NCBI GenBank assembly: GCA_029844215.1
Contig: CM056733.1
Location: 37,890,642-37,954,641, forward strand
DNA: 64,000 nucleotides
Direction of reading: 5' to 3'
Source: Przewalskia tangutica
Taxonomy: Eukaryota > Streptophyta > Magnoliopsida > Solanales > Solanaceae
The position numbers were made by a program, and so were the translations under genes. Positions 20,479 through 32,621 of this stretch are shown in pieces (position 1 is the first letter of the stretch; each line of letters opens with the position of its first letter). Under the pieces are notes generated by a model that did no database searches, was not told the DNA's origin, and saw only the letters and a program-made list of their open reading frames with translations.

Positions 20479-23400
20479 TGTCACGACCCGATCCCGGGCC
20501 CGTGACTGGTGCCTTACCCCGGGCACCCTAGTGATACAACATCAGAGAAAATCAGCGGAAATAAAAAAACTAAAACATGAGACAAGTCATAAAGCATGAA
20601 CTAGGCTAACCAAAGCGGTCACCTTCGAAATATATACATATATATATCAACTCGAGCAGTTAAATCCTTTTACAACCCCGCCCACAACAAGATTATGCAC
20701 CTCTAAGAATGTAACCATAACTATGACGGACAGGGCCCGCCATACCACGAATGTACAAGTAACTACACTGACAGGGGACTATACCAAAGACAAGCCTCCG
20801 GAGAAACGGAGCTTCCCAAAAAGCTGAACTGTGATCCTAAGAGCGCGGATCCACAACCGATGTACCTATACCTGCGGCATGAACGCAGCCCGGGCGAGGT
20901 CAAGACAACAGTACCAAGTATGTGAAACTTGTAAAAATATCGTAAATGAAATCATAATAGTCTATATAAAGCGGAGACATGTATGATAACCAAACTACGA
21001 TCCACAATACATAAATAGTCATGTTAAGTCGTGGACTCATGCCTCAAAGTCATTACTCAAATATAACAATGGGTCTCACGCCCACAACATCACTCATGCG
21101 TGGAATACCTTCCTCATGGCGATCCATGATATAAAACATTCAAGGAGTACACATGAACACCGTGTCCCACGTGTCATAATAAAACTGCATGGTAAGCACG
21201 AAGGCATAGCCGACTACTAACACCCATAGTACTAACAAGGTCATAAAGCGTATCATGAGATATGTCTAGACTGTCACATGATCAAAGCCGGTCACACGCC
21301 CGCAGATTCAATGTGCGCGTCTAGCCCCGAACTCCTCGCGACTCGCATAGGCCAACCTCATAGGCCCGCATGAGGTATAACCTCGCATCGAGGGTAGCTA
21401 CTCCGGCATCCGCTGGACTCGCACCGCATGGCCACGTAGACCGCGTGACCATAAAGGCCGCACACTAACCTCGAACTCTCGTAGCTCGCATAGGTCCCTG
21501 ACCCGCATGAGGTATTCTCGAATCATGGTCCTGCATCACCGAGTCTACCCGCGACGGAGGCAGCTTAACCTACGGAAACATGTCAAGGTGAGCGGTACAA
21601 TACCAACATAACTACTGATAGTTAAACAACTTAAGCGCAGTCGAGGGGAAACCCCTTTACACAAACATCACAAGATACTAACACACGTAGCATCCTAGCA
21701 TGTTTACTTAACAAATCAACAAGAAAGTATTACAAGGCTATCACAAACCAACACAATCAAGTTATACACACAAGGTACTTTCTACTATATGATTAACAAG
21801 ATCGGTTTTTATCCCCAAAGTACTTTATACATTAACTCTTAAAAGATACGTTACTTTCACAAAAGTCACACAATACGTAGTATAAGAAAATAAAGTGACT
21901 AATATTTTAATTAAACCAAAACAACGTCAGACTTTCCTTTTAAACCAAATTAAGACAATAACATGCCTTCCTTTTTAGACCAAAACACTTCTCCCTTTAA
22001 AGTCAAATTACCATTTTAAAACCAATGATAAAACCATTCCTTTGTTTTCATAAAGTCGTTATAACTAACTTCCCATAAAGCTGTTATAACACTTTATGTT
22101 CTAAACCAAAAACTCTTCAATTCTACAAGTCTCTTTCCTTTTAAAACAACCATAAGTATTCTTTTAAAACCCAAATAATGTACTCTTTTCAAAATAAGTA
22201 ACCTATACTTAAAATCAAGTTACTTCTCTTTTTCCGAAAATAAGTCGTTATAAGTCAAGTCTCTTTTATCTTTGAAGATCAAGTCTCTTAACTTTCAAAA
22301 TCAAGTCGTCTATAAGTCAAGTCTCTTATCTTTGAAGATCAAGTCTCTTAACTTTCGGAATCAATAAACCATTCTTTTACCTACATAAAGTCGTTATAAC
22401 TAACTTCCCATAAAGCTATTATAACACCCTATGTTTAAACCAACCAAAACACTTAGCACATGTACGTCTACCGTACTACATAGTTTACAAAACATCATGC
22501 TAGAAAGGATAGGAAGAGGTTCACATACCTCGCGACGATTATCGACAATAAGCAAAACGCCCACGATCAGAACCCTGCTAGCCTTTTCCACTCATCAAGT
22601 AGAATACGCTACTCGTAGTACTTCCACCTATATAGGCCACAAACGTCTATTAACTTCTAAACACACGGTTCCATTTTCTACGAAAATTCGCAAAGACCTC
22701 CCCGAAATCACATAAATCTCTCCTAACAAGGCCCGCTACTGTGCCAATAACTCAGGATTACACGCCTAACCTGGACGTGTTCAAATCGCTTCACAATAAT
22801 ACAACGATCTCATCAGAATACAGCCCTATGTAAATACAGTTCAATACTCATTCTAAATATAGTATACTCAACTATACATTACTCTGACATGTAATATCCA
22901 ATTACAAGTGGCATAAATCATTACCTCGATAAGCCCAAAATTATCCAAGATTAAATGTCGATCCTGAGCAACGTTTAGCTCCAAGTCCTTACGCTCCAAC
23001 CCGCTCCAAGCGACCCTTAGAAGTTTCTAAACAACTTCTAAACACTTCAACCAAGCTATGAAGGTTTTTCTAGGGTTTCATTTGCGACTTTCTAATAAAG
23101 TAGGATTTCCTGCTCCTAGTATTTAAACAACTTTGGAATACTACTAGGGATACTAGGCTAGTGTATTTGGAATTATACCACAATACACCAAGTATTCTAC
23201 ACAAGGGGGAGTGGTGGACGAAACCAATACAAAGGAGGGAAGTATTTTGCTCTTGGAAGCTTTCAGTGAGATGAACTTATTCATCAACCAAGCGGTCTAT
23301 TTATAGAACAATGGAGGTCAAGATCCATCTAAGTGTATGGCCAAGATTGGGCCATGTGTGTGTGGGTCCCACCACACCACATGGCCAACGAAATTGGGTG

Positions 23401-23808
23401 CCAAGTGTAAGGCCATTTCGCCGAGGTGAGTAGGTGACAAGCTGGCAGCCACTTGTCACACCATTTCTACCACATGGCCACACGAGGGTGACACGTGTCG
23501 CCCGATTAAATCAAAATATTACGTCTTCGAAAATATCCAAAAAGCGGAAACCTCAAAAACAAAGCGGCCCCACAAAACCAGAAATTTCTCCGTGGCCCCA
23601 CGTGGCCATTTCCAAAATAAAATCTCAAAATTCTAATATAATCAGAAGTTCAAATACCAAACTGGGAATCCAATTCCCATTAACGAACCTTTTTCTTCAC
23701 AAAACCGGAAACTTTTCCACGAAAAATCACATCTTCCTTTCTTTCCAATATTTACGTATTCTCGCACGTATGTCCTCGCATACATACCACGGAACTACGG
23801 GTATAACA
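20479..23808 (-). mobile_element. 5' LTR of II
   Basis: 3330 bp with standard termini at both ends. TATA box is the reverse complement of tatttata at 23298-23305. Unlike I and III, it keeps the standard U5 end with the stem-loop module. Confidence 0.9.
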
Positions 23809-23813
23809 CTAGG
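23809..23813. repeat. Target site duplication of II (right copy)
   Basis: CTAGG, identical to 5832-5836. The uninterrupted III 5' LTR reads ggctaggctagggg at this point (30945-30958). Confidence 0.9.
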
Positions 23814-24380
23814 CTAGGGGCCTCGCCAAACTACTTAGGCTAGAGGGGGTATTCGGCCAGGGCCTTCATGAGGAGGGGAGGTGTTTGGACGAAAAGGCTA
23901 CTGAAAGGGAGAGAGAGGATTTTCAAGACTTGGAAAGGAATTTGTGGATGAAGAACTCTTCATCTTAAGGGGGGTATTTATAGGTCAAGACATGGCCAAC
24001 CAATGGCCAAGATGAAGACAAGTGCAAGGCAAGTGTAGGGTGAGGATTTACTACACACAAATATCCTACCAACTCCTTGACTTGCGAAGGCACAAAAACG
24101 CGTGCCAAGCTTCTCCAATTCGCCCAATGGGCGATCTCAAGTCCACCAATGGAGGTGCAGTGTCGCCTCCCGTTGGTCAAAATGTTTCGCCTCTCGAAAA
24201 ATCCGCAAAATTAGAAATGGCATGGCCGGAATTTACCTACGAAAGTCGTGGAAACGTTTGGTGGAAACGATTCTTTTAGTGAGTTGTGCACAAATAAAAA
24301 AACGTCCAAGGCTTATCTTTAAGGCTAGACTTTTGTACGTATTCCCTTACGTACATACTCTGGAAATACGGGGTATAACA
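23814..24380 (-). mobile_element. 3' LTR of III, right part (U3 and start of R)
   Basis: Completes the LTR interrupted at 5836, giving 2485 bp in all. TATA box (reverse complement tatttata) is at 23975-23982. The LTR terminus is at 24380, next to the PPT. Confidence 0.9.
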
Positions 24381-24416
24381 TTCTCCCCCCCTTAGAAACA
24401 TTCGTCCCGAATGTTC
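24381..24416 (-). other. PPT and PPT-proximal hairpin of III
   Basis: The purine run (reverse complement of ttctcccccccttag) lies at 24381-24395. The hairpin arms follow at 24395-24404 and 24408-24416. Confidence 0.85.
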
Positions 24417-24515
24417 CTTCCCAAGACAGTTAACGATAAGATTCTTCATAACTTAAACGCTGCAAATGCCACACACGCCACGTAACAACACTTAGGCATA
24501 AACGATAACGAAAAT

Positions 24516-26004
24516 TTACAAGTAGGAAAGTGAATTACCTGGAGGTGTGGGGAATAGGTGAGGATACTTCTGCCTCATGTCCTCCTCGGCTTCCCACGTC
24601 ATCTCCTCCCTGAGCTCATTCCGCCACAAGACTTTGACGGAAGCCACGCCCCGTCCGCAGACGCCTAACTCGACGATCGACTATCGCTATGGGAATCTCC
24701 TCATACGATAACCCCTGGTCACACTGGACATCGTCAATCGGTGTACCCTAGATGGATCCGATACATCTCCTCAAAGATAGATACGTGAAAACCGGATGCA
24801 CCGCCTCCAAATCGGACGGCAGATCCAACTCATAGGCAACCTTGCCTACCTGCGACAATCAAACGGCCCGATGTACTGGCCGAAGTTTCTTCTTCTTCCC
24901 GAATCTCATCACACCCTTCATGGGTGACACCTTTAGGAAAACCCAATCATGAACCTCGAACTCAAGATGCCGACGACGATGATCTGCATACGACTGCCGA
25001 CTCGAGTCGCCAATAGCCGCCTCGGATAAGCTTCACCTTATGCACCGCTGCACCAACCGTCCCACTAGCCGCACTCGCCCACATCGAACCAACCTATAGG
25101 CGATCCGCACTTCCTCCCATACAAGGCCTCATAAGGCGCCATCCGAATACCGGAGTGGTAGCTATTATTGTACGCGAACTCAACTAGAGGCAAATGATCC
25201 TCCCACTACCACGGTCGATAACACGGGCTCGCAGATATCCTCGCGGTGCGGATAGTGCGCTCGGCTGTCAAATGCCTGTGGATGAAATGCACTACTCGGG
25301 CTCACCGCCCCTAAACCTCTGCGGAAAGACCTCCAGTTAGCCGTGAAATCGGGCTCCTGCATGCGATATGATCGAAATAGGGACTCCATGCATCGACGAT
25401 CTCTGATGTAAAGTCCGTATAATCCTCACGAAAAGTCGCCTGACGGAAGAAAGTGGGCTGATTTCACACTGTCGACGATAACCCATATAGAATCATGTCT
25501 CCTCCGAGTGCGAGGTAATCCGTGATGAAGTCCATGTTGATCACCTCCCACTTCCGTGTCGGGATCTCTATCGCTGCAACAAACCACGGGCCTCGTGCTC
25601 TACCTTCACCGCCGACAACATGGGCACCGAGCTACGAACTCGCAACGCCCTCTTCAAGCCATCCCACCAATACGGATCTAAGGTCGTGGTACATCTTGGT
25701 CGACCGGATGGATAGAGTAACGCCGTGTGTGCTTCCCCAAGAACTCGCGAAGTCTGAAACATCTGGAACACACAATCTTCTCAAACCTTAGCACCCCATC
25801 AGGTGCTACCTCAAAAGGACCCTTGCCCTCACGAAGACTGTATCACTATATCGAATCAAAGCCGATCCTCGAATTGCCGCTCTTCACCTCCTCGACGATG
25901 GAAGACTCGGCAACCTCGCGAACTCTAACCCCATCGCTATCGAATCAATCAAGCGGACACCAAGGCTCGCTAATCGATGCAAATCACGAACCATGTCCTC
26001 CTCT
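24516..26004 (-). pseudogene. pol: Integrase and chromodomain-like tail of III
   Basis: 3' part of pol; integrase joins element DNA to the chromosome. The stop lies at 24516-24518. Reading upstream on the minus strand, the tail with PHIFPTPP-like sequence, the GPY/F segment and FLKVSPMKGVMRF are recognisable at 24540-24960. The zinc-binding region is at 25568-25771, where YWWDGLKR and VKVEH motifs appear although the Cys pair is shifted out of frame. Catalytic Asp/Glu positions cannot be placed confidently because of frameshifts. It parallels 53260-54799 in X. Confidence 0.75.
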
Positions 26005-26489
26005 CTAGTCGCACATCCGATGGGCTCCTATCGACCTACGACTAAGAGCATCTGCCACAACATTGGCCTTCCACGGGTGGTACAGGATATCAACATCGTA
26101 ATCCTTAAGCAACTCTAACCACCGTCTCTGTCGTAAGTTCAGCTCCTCCGGGTGAAGATATCTTGGAGGCTCTTGTGGTGCGTAAAAATATCCACGTGAA
26201 CCCCATACAAATAGTGCCTCCGGATCTTCAAAGCGTGAATCACACCGCCATGACTCCAAATCATGGGTGGGTAGTTCCTCTCGTGTTTCTTGGATGTCGG
26301 GATGCATATACTATAACCCCGCCATGCTGCATCAACACACATCCCAACCCGATGCACGACGATCACAATACACGACATAACCATCCGACCTGCGGAAGAG
26401 TAAGAACGGGCGCGTCGGTCTTTTTCAAAGAATCGAAACCACGCCACAAGCATCAGTCCAGTGAAAATTGGATGCCTTATGAGTCAGCC
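26005..26489 (-). pseudogene. pol: RNase H of III
   Basis: RNase H degrades the RNA strand during reverse transcription. The segment at 26005-26307 (minus) contains [20 protein letters not shown] and KANVVADALSRRS, the conserved end of the gypsy RNase H domain. Upstream, the TDASG-type catalytic segment is disrupted. The frame changes at least twice, and copies in IV and X help to identify it. Confidence 0.75.
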
Positions 26490-27219
26490 TAGTCAATGGT
26501 GCATAGATAGAAGCAAACTTCTCCACGATCCGCCGATAATATCTCGCAAGGCCCGTAAAATCGCGAACCTGGCTTGAGTAGTAGGTCTAGGCCAAGTCTG
26601 ACCGCTTCGATCTTGGCGTATCCACTCGAATGCCATCACCATAATATGCCCAAGAAACGCCATCAAGTCAACCAAAACTCACATTTGGAAAACTTGGCGC
26701 ATAATCGCTGGTCTGGAGAATCGCCAAGACAGCCTCGCGTTCGCATGCTCCTCGCTCTGGCGAGAATAAACCAAGATATCATCAATGAACACTATCACAA
26801 ACGTGTCCAAAAATGGTTTGAACACTCGGTTCATCAAATCCATGAATATCACGAGCATTGGTCAACCCAAAAGACATGACCGAACTCATAATGCCCGCAC
26901 GTCCGAATGAAGTCCTAGGGACATCCACCTCTCGACTCGCACTTTGATGATAGCCCGATCGCAGATCAATCTTGAGAAACATCTCGCACTTCGCAATCGT
27001 CGAACAAATCATCAATCACGGGAAGGGTATTCGTTTAATGGTCACCTTGTTCACCGTCAGATCAACACACATGCGCAGTCCCGCCCTTCTTCTTCACGAA
27101 CAATAAGGCGCTCCCGTGGAGAAACACTAGGCACGATGAAGCCCTTCTCCAAAGAAATCCCTAAGCTGATCATTAAACTCTCTAAACTCGGCAGTGCCAT
27201 TCGTATGGCGGAATGGAAA
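26490..27219 (-). pseudogene. pol: Reverse transcriptase of III
   Basis: On the minus strand [19 protein letters not shown] sequence appears near 27060-27130 with indels. [12 protein letters not shown] and MSFGLTNA are in frame at 26782-27015, and the catalytic FIDD motif is encoded at 26778-26789. These are RT fingers and palm motifs of Ty3/gypsy elements. Several frameshifts separate them; the same region in X is better preserved. Confidence 0.8.
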
Positions 27220-27793
27220 TAGGCCGAGTGTCCGCAATATGTCAATACAAACTCAATCTCCTCTCGAGGGATACGAGGTCGTCTGAAACACGTCTGGGAA
27301 CTCTTCACCATGGGCGAATCGGAAAATCTGGTACCGCAGACTTCGTGATCAAACACCAACGAGATGGTAGATATACCCTTCTGTACCATCTTCCTAGCCT
27401 TGAGGTAGGAAATAAACCTACCTCGGCGATACCGTGCTCCTCCCACTCAACAACGGCTCGTGAAAGCGGAACCGCACTCTCTCTCTGCAGTCTACATTGG
27501 CATAGCAATAAGCTAGCCAATCCATCCCCATGATCACGTCGAAGTCAATCATCTCCAACTCTATCAAGTCGGCTAGGGTCCGACGATCAGAATGGTCACA
27601 GACAAGCTCTATATACCCGCCGAGCTACCACCGAATCACCATCGCGTAGCTACCTCGAAAGGGTCTATGGACTCGGGCTCTATCCCTATCCTACTAGCAA
27701 CAAGGGAGATATATGGGGCAGTAGAACCGGATCTATCAAAGCATACACATCAAACCCGAACCGATAAGGTACTGTGGCGACATCGGTGAGGCC
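27220..27793 (-). pseudogene. pol: Aspartic protease of III
   Basis: The protease cuts the Gag-Pol polyprotein. The active-site region DVYALIDPGS is present at about 27725-27753 but a G is missing after GATCCG, shifting the frame. The downstream DFDVIMGMDWLA motif is at 27513-27550. DPGS in place of DTGS is usual in plant gypsy protease. Confidence 0.75.
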
Positions 27794-29083
27794 TCACGAT
27801 CTGTCTACCGACAAAGCATAAATGCGGTTCTGAGGACCGCTAGAACTGGGACCCGCGCCATGACCTCTGCCGCGACCTGCTGGTCCATCAGTACCTTGCC
27901 CTCCAGGGCGAGTAACTGTCGGGTATGAAGAAGACCCGACGAAAGAACTGTGGTGACTTACCATCAAGATCGCCTTGGTCGGACAGTTCCTCGCATAGTG
28001 ACCCTGCTGGCCACAACTGAAACAAGCTCCCGTAGCACCACAACTCCCGAAGTGGGATCTGCCACATCGGCCACACTGAGGGGGGGTGGTCCCGATCGCC
28101 GCACTTCGCCGCTCGACGCTCAAGTCACGGGGCCTCGGTGCGCCTCGAATATCTCCGCCAGGCTGAGGACGGTGCAGGAGTGCTCTGAGCTGGCTGTGGT
28201 GCAAATCTAGATCGCCGAGGCCGCCACCACGATAGCTACTAAAAGACCGCCGCCCGGTCTTCTTCGCCGCTGTCACAACCCGCGGTCTCTACGCCTCACA
28301 TCCCAGAGCATGAGCCTGCATGCGGGTAATGTCCATACCCGGCTGAAGAGAAACACCCGCATGACTTCGCCATATAGTCATCTAGCCCGTGGCGTAGCGT
28401 GCACCCTATCCTCCATAATCGCTACTAACGCTGGGACATATCGAGCCAATGAATCAAACTCGACATTGTACTCCGACAAGGTCGTCCTCTCGCCTCAGAT
28501 AAAAATCTATCACCGCGCCTCTCATCCGGAGGCAAGAAGTGAGTGAGGAAAGCCTCGAGAACTTATCCCAGTAGGCTGGGACGCGTGCTTTCCCGGGATA
28601 ACTCCCATGAATCAAACCAATCGATTGCGGTATCACGCGGCCGATGCGAACCGAAGGTCCGGACTGCCTCTCGAGGCCTTGATCACCGTATGATCCTTCA
28701 GGTGACGGATGAACTCCTGCGGATCATCCTCGGCCGACCCATAAAACTCGGCGGGCTACAACTCAAGAAATCTCGTAGCCTCAAACTATTCGCCTCGTGC
28801 ACCACGGTGCGGCCAGGCTGAGCTGAATCGAATCGCCGATTCACTATCTCGATTCGCCACAACTCTAGCCAATAGCCGGGCCATCTCCTTGTACCTAACT
28901 CTCCGCCCAGCCGTGTGGGACAGGAGGTGTGGGTACTGTGGTCTCTGCTGGGGCTGGCGGCGTCATAGAACTCGCCGTCTGCGGTATAGACTAGGCTCGA
29001 GCCCTCGTGACTCTAGGTGTCCCACTAGCAGCTCCCTCGGCTGCCTTGCCCTTCTGGGCCCGGGTTGCCTTACGTGGAGGCAT
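27794..29083 (-). pseudogene. gag: gag of III
   Basis: The ATG at 29083 (minus) begins MPPRKATRAQKGKAAEGAAS. The retrotransposon gag capsid domain lies around 28450-28760, with frameshifts. The 160-codon open stretch at 27794-28276 is the nucleocapsid end: a Pro/Arg-rich linker, CGRCGRSHFGSC, then CFSCGQQGHYARNC with Cys85, Cys88, His93 and Cys98 of that stretch (C-x2-C-x4-H-x4-C), a Gly/Ser-rich spacer and NRIYALSVDRS leading into the protease. Gag-pol seems to have been one continuous frame, as in Tekay elements. Confidence 0.8.
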
Positions 29084-29275
29084 AACTGTTACAGAATAAG
29101 GAATACGTTAGAGGGGTCCAACTTTAACACAGCTCTAAAGCACGATCTCAGAGTGAGAAGAATGGAAACCAATCCTAAATATCCTATAGACTCCTGATTA
29201 TTGGTGTGGTGCACAACACACCGATAATCAAGACTCTACTAGATACGGTCTGTAGACACTTTCCGAGGATTAACT

Positions 29276-29287
29276 GCTCTGATACCA
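29276..29287 (-). other. Primer-binding site of III
   Basis: Exactly TGGTATCAGAGC on the minus strand, matching initiator-Met tRNA over 12 bases. Confidence 0.92.
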
Positions 29288-29291
29288 CTTT

Positions 29292-29426
29292 TGTCACTTT
29301 GCCGCGAGTCTCACTCCGGAGACCCAACAAATGGTACCGGTCGCTTTGCGATCCCATACACATGACGCGCCATACGAGAGCCAGCCACGGTTGGTCATTC
29401 CGTGGTAGAGGCTCTGGCCTCTTTAT
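29292..29426 (-). other. Alternative U5 terminus, 5' LTR of III only
   Basis: About 135 bp ending in GTGACA but lacking all four stem-loops of the standard U5 end. On the minus strand it enters through gcgtataaagaggcc, as in element I. The 3' LTR of III has the standard end (3919-4314) instead. Confidence 0.8.
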
Positions 29427-31540
29427 ACGCTCAGCCCCCCGAAGGAGGTCAGTACAACAGGTACTAAGTATATGAAACTGTAAAAATACTTAAATGAAAA
29501 CATATCATTTTTAAAATCAGTTTTGCAAGTATATATGAAACAACCAAGGGGACCGCACATAGTGCCACATCATAAACAAGAGCAACAATAGGTAAATCAG
29601 AATGAGTCTTTTCTAGGTGCGAATGATCAAGCGGGCCAATTGCGTAGTATCACCATGCAAGCCTAATCTCGACTCTCGTAGTCCGCATAGGCCACTCACA
29701 TAGGCCCGCATAGGGTACATAACCCCGCATCGAGGGTAGCTACCTCGGCATCGCCCCGACTCGTAGTCCGCATGGCCACATAGACCGCATGAGGTATAAC
29801 CCCGCATCACTAACACGGAACTCCGTAGCTCGCATAGGTCCTGGACCCGCATGAGGTATTCTCGAATCATGGTCCTGCATGCCCGAGTCTACCCCGCGTC
29901 GGAGGCGCCTTAACCCCTAATATGTCAAGAGGTGAGTGATAGTACACTAACATAACAGCTTATCTTTAAACAACATAAGCACAACAAGAATACTCTCTTA
30001 TACAAACGTTACAAGACACTAACACATATAGCATCATATCATGTCTACTTATCAAACCATCTTATTATTCTTTTCACAATTCAATATAAGTCTGTTATAA
30101 ACACATAGGCAAACTGTTTCTTTTATCATTCTTAAGCGGTTATACTTAACTTCCCATAAAGCTAGTATAACTCTTAAGCTTCGCTTTAAAACCAATTAGT
30201 TCTCTTACTAAAAATGATTCATATTCTTTTGAAATGCTTTCGCTTTTATTATTCAAGCTTAAGCGTGAGGCATTCCGTAAGTATTATTCGAGCTTAAGCG
30301 TGAGGCATTGCCGTAAGTATTATTCAAAGCTTAAGTCAAAGACATTGCCGTAGTTATTATTCAGTTAACACGTACGTCTACCGTACTATATATATATTGT
30401 AAAATATCATGCTTTAGGAAGAATCACATACCTTCTCGTGAAAACCACCGCCAAGTTGAATATGTCGCGAGAGAGTCACCATAATAGTCACAGACATCTA
30501 TCAAAGACTACTCAAGGTCATTCTAAACAGAGGGTTCACAATTCTACGGAAAGTCGGGCAGCACTTCCTACCGGTGAGCTATATAAGTTCATCTGTGAAA
30601 ACAAATTCTATATAAGCATAGTTCAATTATTCTTCTTTAAACCCTTCATTGTGAGAACAGTTCAATTCTATTCTCAATATTCTTCTAAGTATTTATACTT
30701 ATTCTTATACTACTACAGTAAGTATTCTCTAATTCAAAGAGGGTTAGGATTAGTTACCTCGTAAGCCCAATAATATCCTAGATAAAGTCGCTACTGAGCA
30801 AGGTTTTGTTCCTAAGTTGTATGCTCCAGAAACCTTAGAAGTTCTTCACAACTTCTACTAAGTACTAAGGGATTTGGGCTAGGTACTTTGGGCATTATAA
30901 CAATACAAGACAACTTTTCTACCAAGGGAGGGGGGGTAGGTTTTGGCTAGGCTAGGGGGGGGGGGCCTCGGCCAAACTACTTAGGCTAGAGGGGGGGGGG
31001 TATTCGGCCAAGGGCCTTCACAAGGGGAGGGGGAGGTGTTTGGATGAAAAGGCTACAAAGGGAGAGGAGAGGATTTTCAAGACTTGGAAAGGAATTTGTG
31101 GATGAAGAACTCTTCATCTTAAGGGGGGTATTTATAGGTCAAGACATGGCCAACCAATGGCCAAGATGAAGACAAGTGCAAGGCAAGTGTAGGGTGAGGA
31201 TTTACTACACACAAATATCCTACCAACTCCTTGACTTGTGCCAAGGCACGAAAAACGTGCTAAGCTTCTCCAATTCGTCCAATGGGCGATTCAAGTCCAC
31301 CAATTGGAGGTGCCAAGTCGCCTCCCGTTGGTCCAAAATATTTCGTCTCTCGGAAAAATCCGCAAAAATTAGAAATGGCATAGCCGGAATTTACCCTACG
31401 AAAGCTGTGGAAACGTTTCGTCGGAAAACGATTCTTTTAGTGAGTTGTGCACAAATAAAAAACGTCCAAGGCTTATCTTTAAGGCTAGACTTTTGTACGT
31501 ATTCCCTTACGTACATACTCTGGAAATACGGGGTATAACA
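29292..31540 (-). mobile_element. 5' LTR of III
   Basis: 2249 bp; U3 with TATA box at 31129-31136 (reverse complement tatttata), exon-2-like block near 30430-30500, GTACGTCTACCGTAC near 30371 and the cgcatag repeat block near 29690-29880. Its U5 end (29292-29426) is the alternative terminus. Confidence 0.88.
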
Positions 31541-31545
31541 GAACA
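31541..31545. repeat. Target site duplication of III (right copy)
   Basis: GAACA, identical to 3914-3918. Confidence 0.9.
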
Positions 31546-31926
31546 CCTGACTGTAAGCTCTATGAGCTGGGAGAGAAAAAAAGATTCCTACTTGACGAGA
31601 TCAAGGAAATCTCCCCCCTAAATTGCTATTGGCAGGAAGTTTTAGCCATGAGACAAGCAAAGGAATCGAATCTAAGTATAGTGACCAAGTTTGGTTGCAA
31701 CAGAGAAATGGAAACATGAATCATAATTGAGATTATATCCCCGAATATTTCGGAAGTATGAGACAGGCTTCCAGTTATTGGAAGATAAGCTGACTACGAC
31801 TACAGCTCTAACCCCTCCTAAGGGACTAGCGGGTTAGGTGATTATTGTAACACTTTGAGTGTTGGCTGGGTTGTGTGCTGATGCAACACGATAAGGTTTA
31901 CAACTTATAATTCCCAGCAGCTATGG
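31546..31926 (+). other. Unidentified sequence, right half of the III insertion site
   Basis: About 380 bp unlike any LTR or internal region elsewhere in the window. One plus-strand frame stays open for about 58 codons (31543 to about 31720; includes KLYELGEKKRFLLDEIKEI and NCYWQEVLAMRQAKE), but it has no start context and a stop lies just upstream in the rejoined site. From about 31720 on it is non-coding. It joins pol of IV at about 31926. It could be a captured host fragment, intron sequence or an unrecognised part of IV. Confidence 0.4.
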
Positions 31927-32621
31927 GAGGTATTACTTATGGAGTTCATGTGGATATTTATGCAGACCACAAGAGCCTCCAGTGTATCTTCAGACAGAGG
32001 CAGCTGAAATTGCGACAGAGACGGTGGTTAGAGTTACTCATGGATTGTGATGTTGATATCCTATACCACCCAAGGAAAGCCAATATGGCTGCGGATGCTC
32101 TTAGCCATAGATCTATGGGTAGTCTGTCAGTTGGACAGCTAGATAGACAGGACATGGTCCGTGAGATTCATCAGCTAGCGAGCCGAGGGGTTCGGTTGTT
32201 TGTTTCCGATGATAATGGAGTTCAAATCCAAGAGGTTGCCGAGTCTTCCCTCGTCGAGGAAGTGAAGAGGCAGCAGTATAAGGATCCAATTTTAGTACGG
32301 AATCGAGATACGGCTCTCCGAGAGGAGAAGAGCCTGTATGAGGTAGCATCTGATGGGGTGCTAGGATACGAGGACAGGTGGTGTGTACCCGATGTTGCAA
32401 GACTTCATCAGCAGGTTTTAGGGGAGGCACACAGTGCTCTTTACTCTATTTATTCGGGGTCAAATAAAATGTATCATGACATCAGATGTATGTATTGGTG
32501 GGATGGCCTGAAGAGGGACGTAGCAAAGTTCGTTGCTCAGTGTCCTAATTATCAGCAGGTCAAGGTTGAGCACCAGAAGCCCTGCAGGCTTTTATCCACG
32601 ATTGAGATCCCGACTTGGTAG
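31927..32621 (+). pseudogene. pol: RNase H end and integrase zinc domain of IV (truncated pol)
   Basis: Open for 232 codons from 31923; homology begins at [14 protein letters not shown], in mid-RNase H, so everything 5' is missing. KANMAADALSHRS (about residues 52-64) closes RNase H. The integrase zinc domain is near residues 170-210, where His170 and Cys207 remain but the second His (SIHPG in relatives, here SIYSG) and the second Cys (CPNY) are both Tyr. Translation stops at 32621 through TGG to TAG before the WEVINMDF motif. Better conserved at CAG/CTG than the elements around it, so these changes look like true mutations. Confidence 0.85.

Larger units (their letters stand above)
5837..23808 (-). 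mobile_element. Element II, gag-only Tekay-like retrotransposon
   Basis: Minus-strand element with a perfect duplication CTAGG (5832-5836 and 23809-23813), inserted in the 3' LTR of III. Without nested element I it is about 8.95 kb. It has two LTRs of about 3.35 kb (3' LTR 5837-6689 plus 15713-18216; 5' LTR 20479-23808) that are nearly identical. The internal region of only 2.26 kb carries gag remnants and a non-coding module but no recognisable protease, RT, RNase H or integrase. It fits the description of terminal-repeat elements with a gag domain (TR-GAG-like), so it would need proteins from an autonomous relative. Confidence 0.88.
3919..31540 (-). mobile_element. Element III, gag-pol Tekay-like retrotransposon (outer shell)
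   Basis: Complete minus-strand element flanked by a perfect 5-bp duplication GAACA (3914-3918 and 31541-31545). After removal of nested element II it is about 9.64 kb, nearly the same as element X. It comprises a 5' LTR at 29292-31540, a PBS at 29276-29287 identical to TGGTATCAGAGC, gag-pol at 24516-29083, a polypurine tract at 24381-24394 and a 3' LTR split into 3919-5836 and 23814-24380. Placement in Tekay/Del rests on domain order and the chromodomain-like tail. The coding region is broken by many frameshifts, some of them possibly sequencing errors. Confidence 0.9.

Noticed and set aside
26005..28640. Plus-strand frames of 80-110 codons across 25500-29200
   Set aside because: Shadows of the minus-strand gag-pol of III; none shows independent conservation or a start context.
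29275..29290. tRNA gene fragment (match to initiator-Met tRNA)
   Set aside because: Only 12 bases match the tRNA 3' end and the site sits next to an LTR; it is a primer-binding site.
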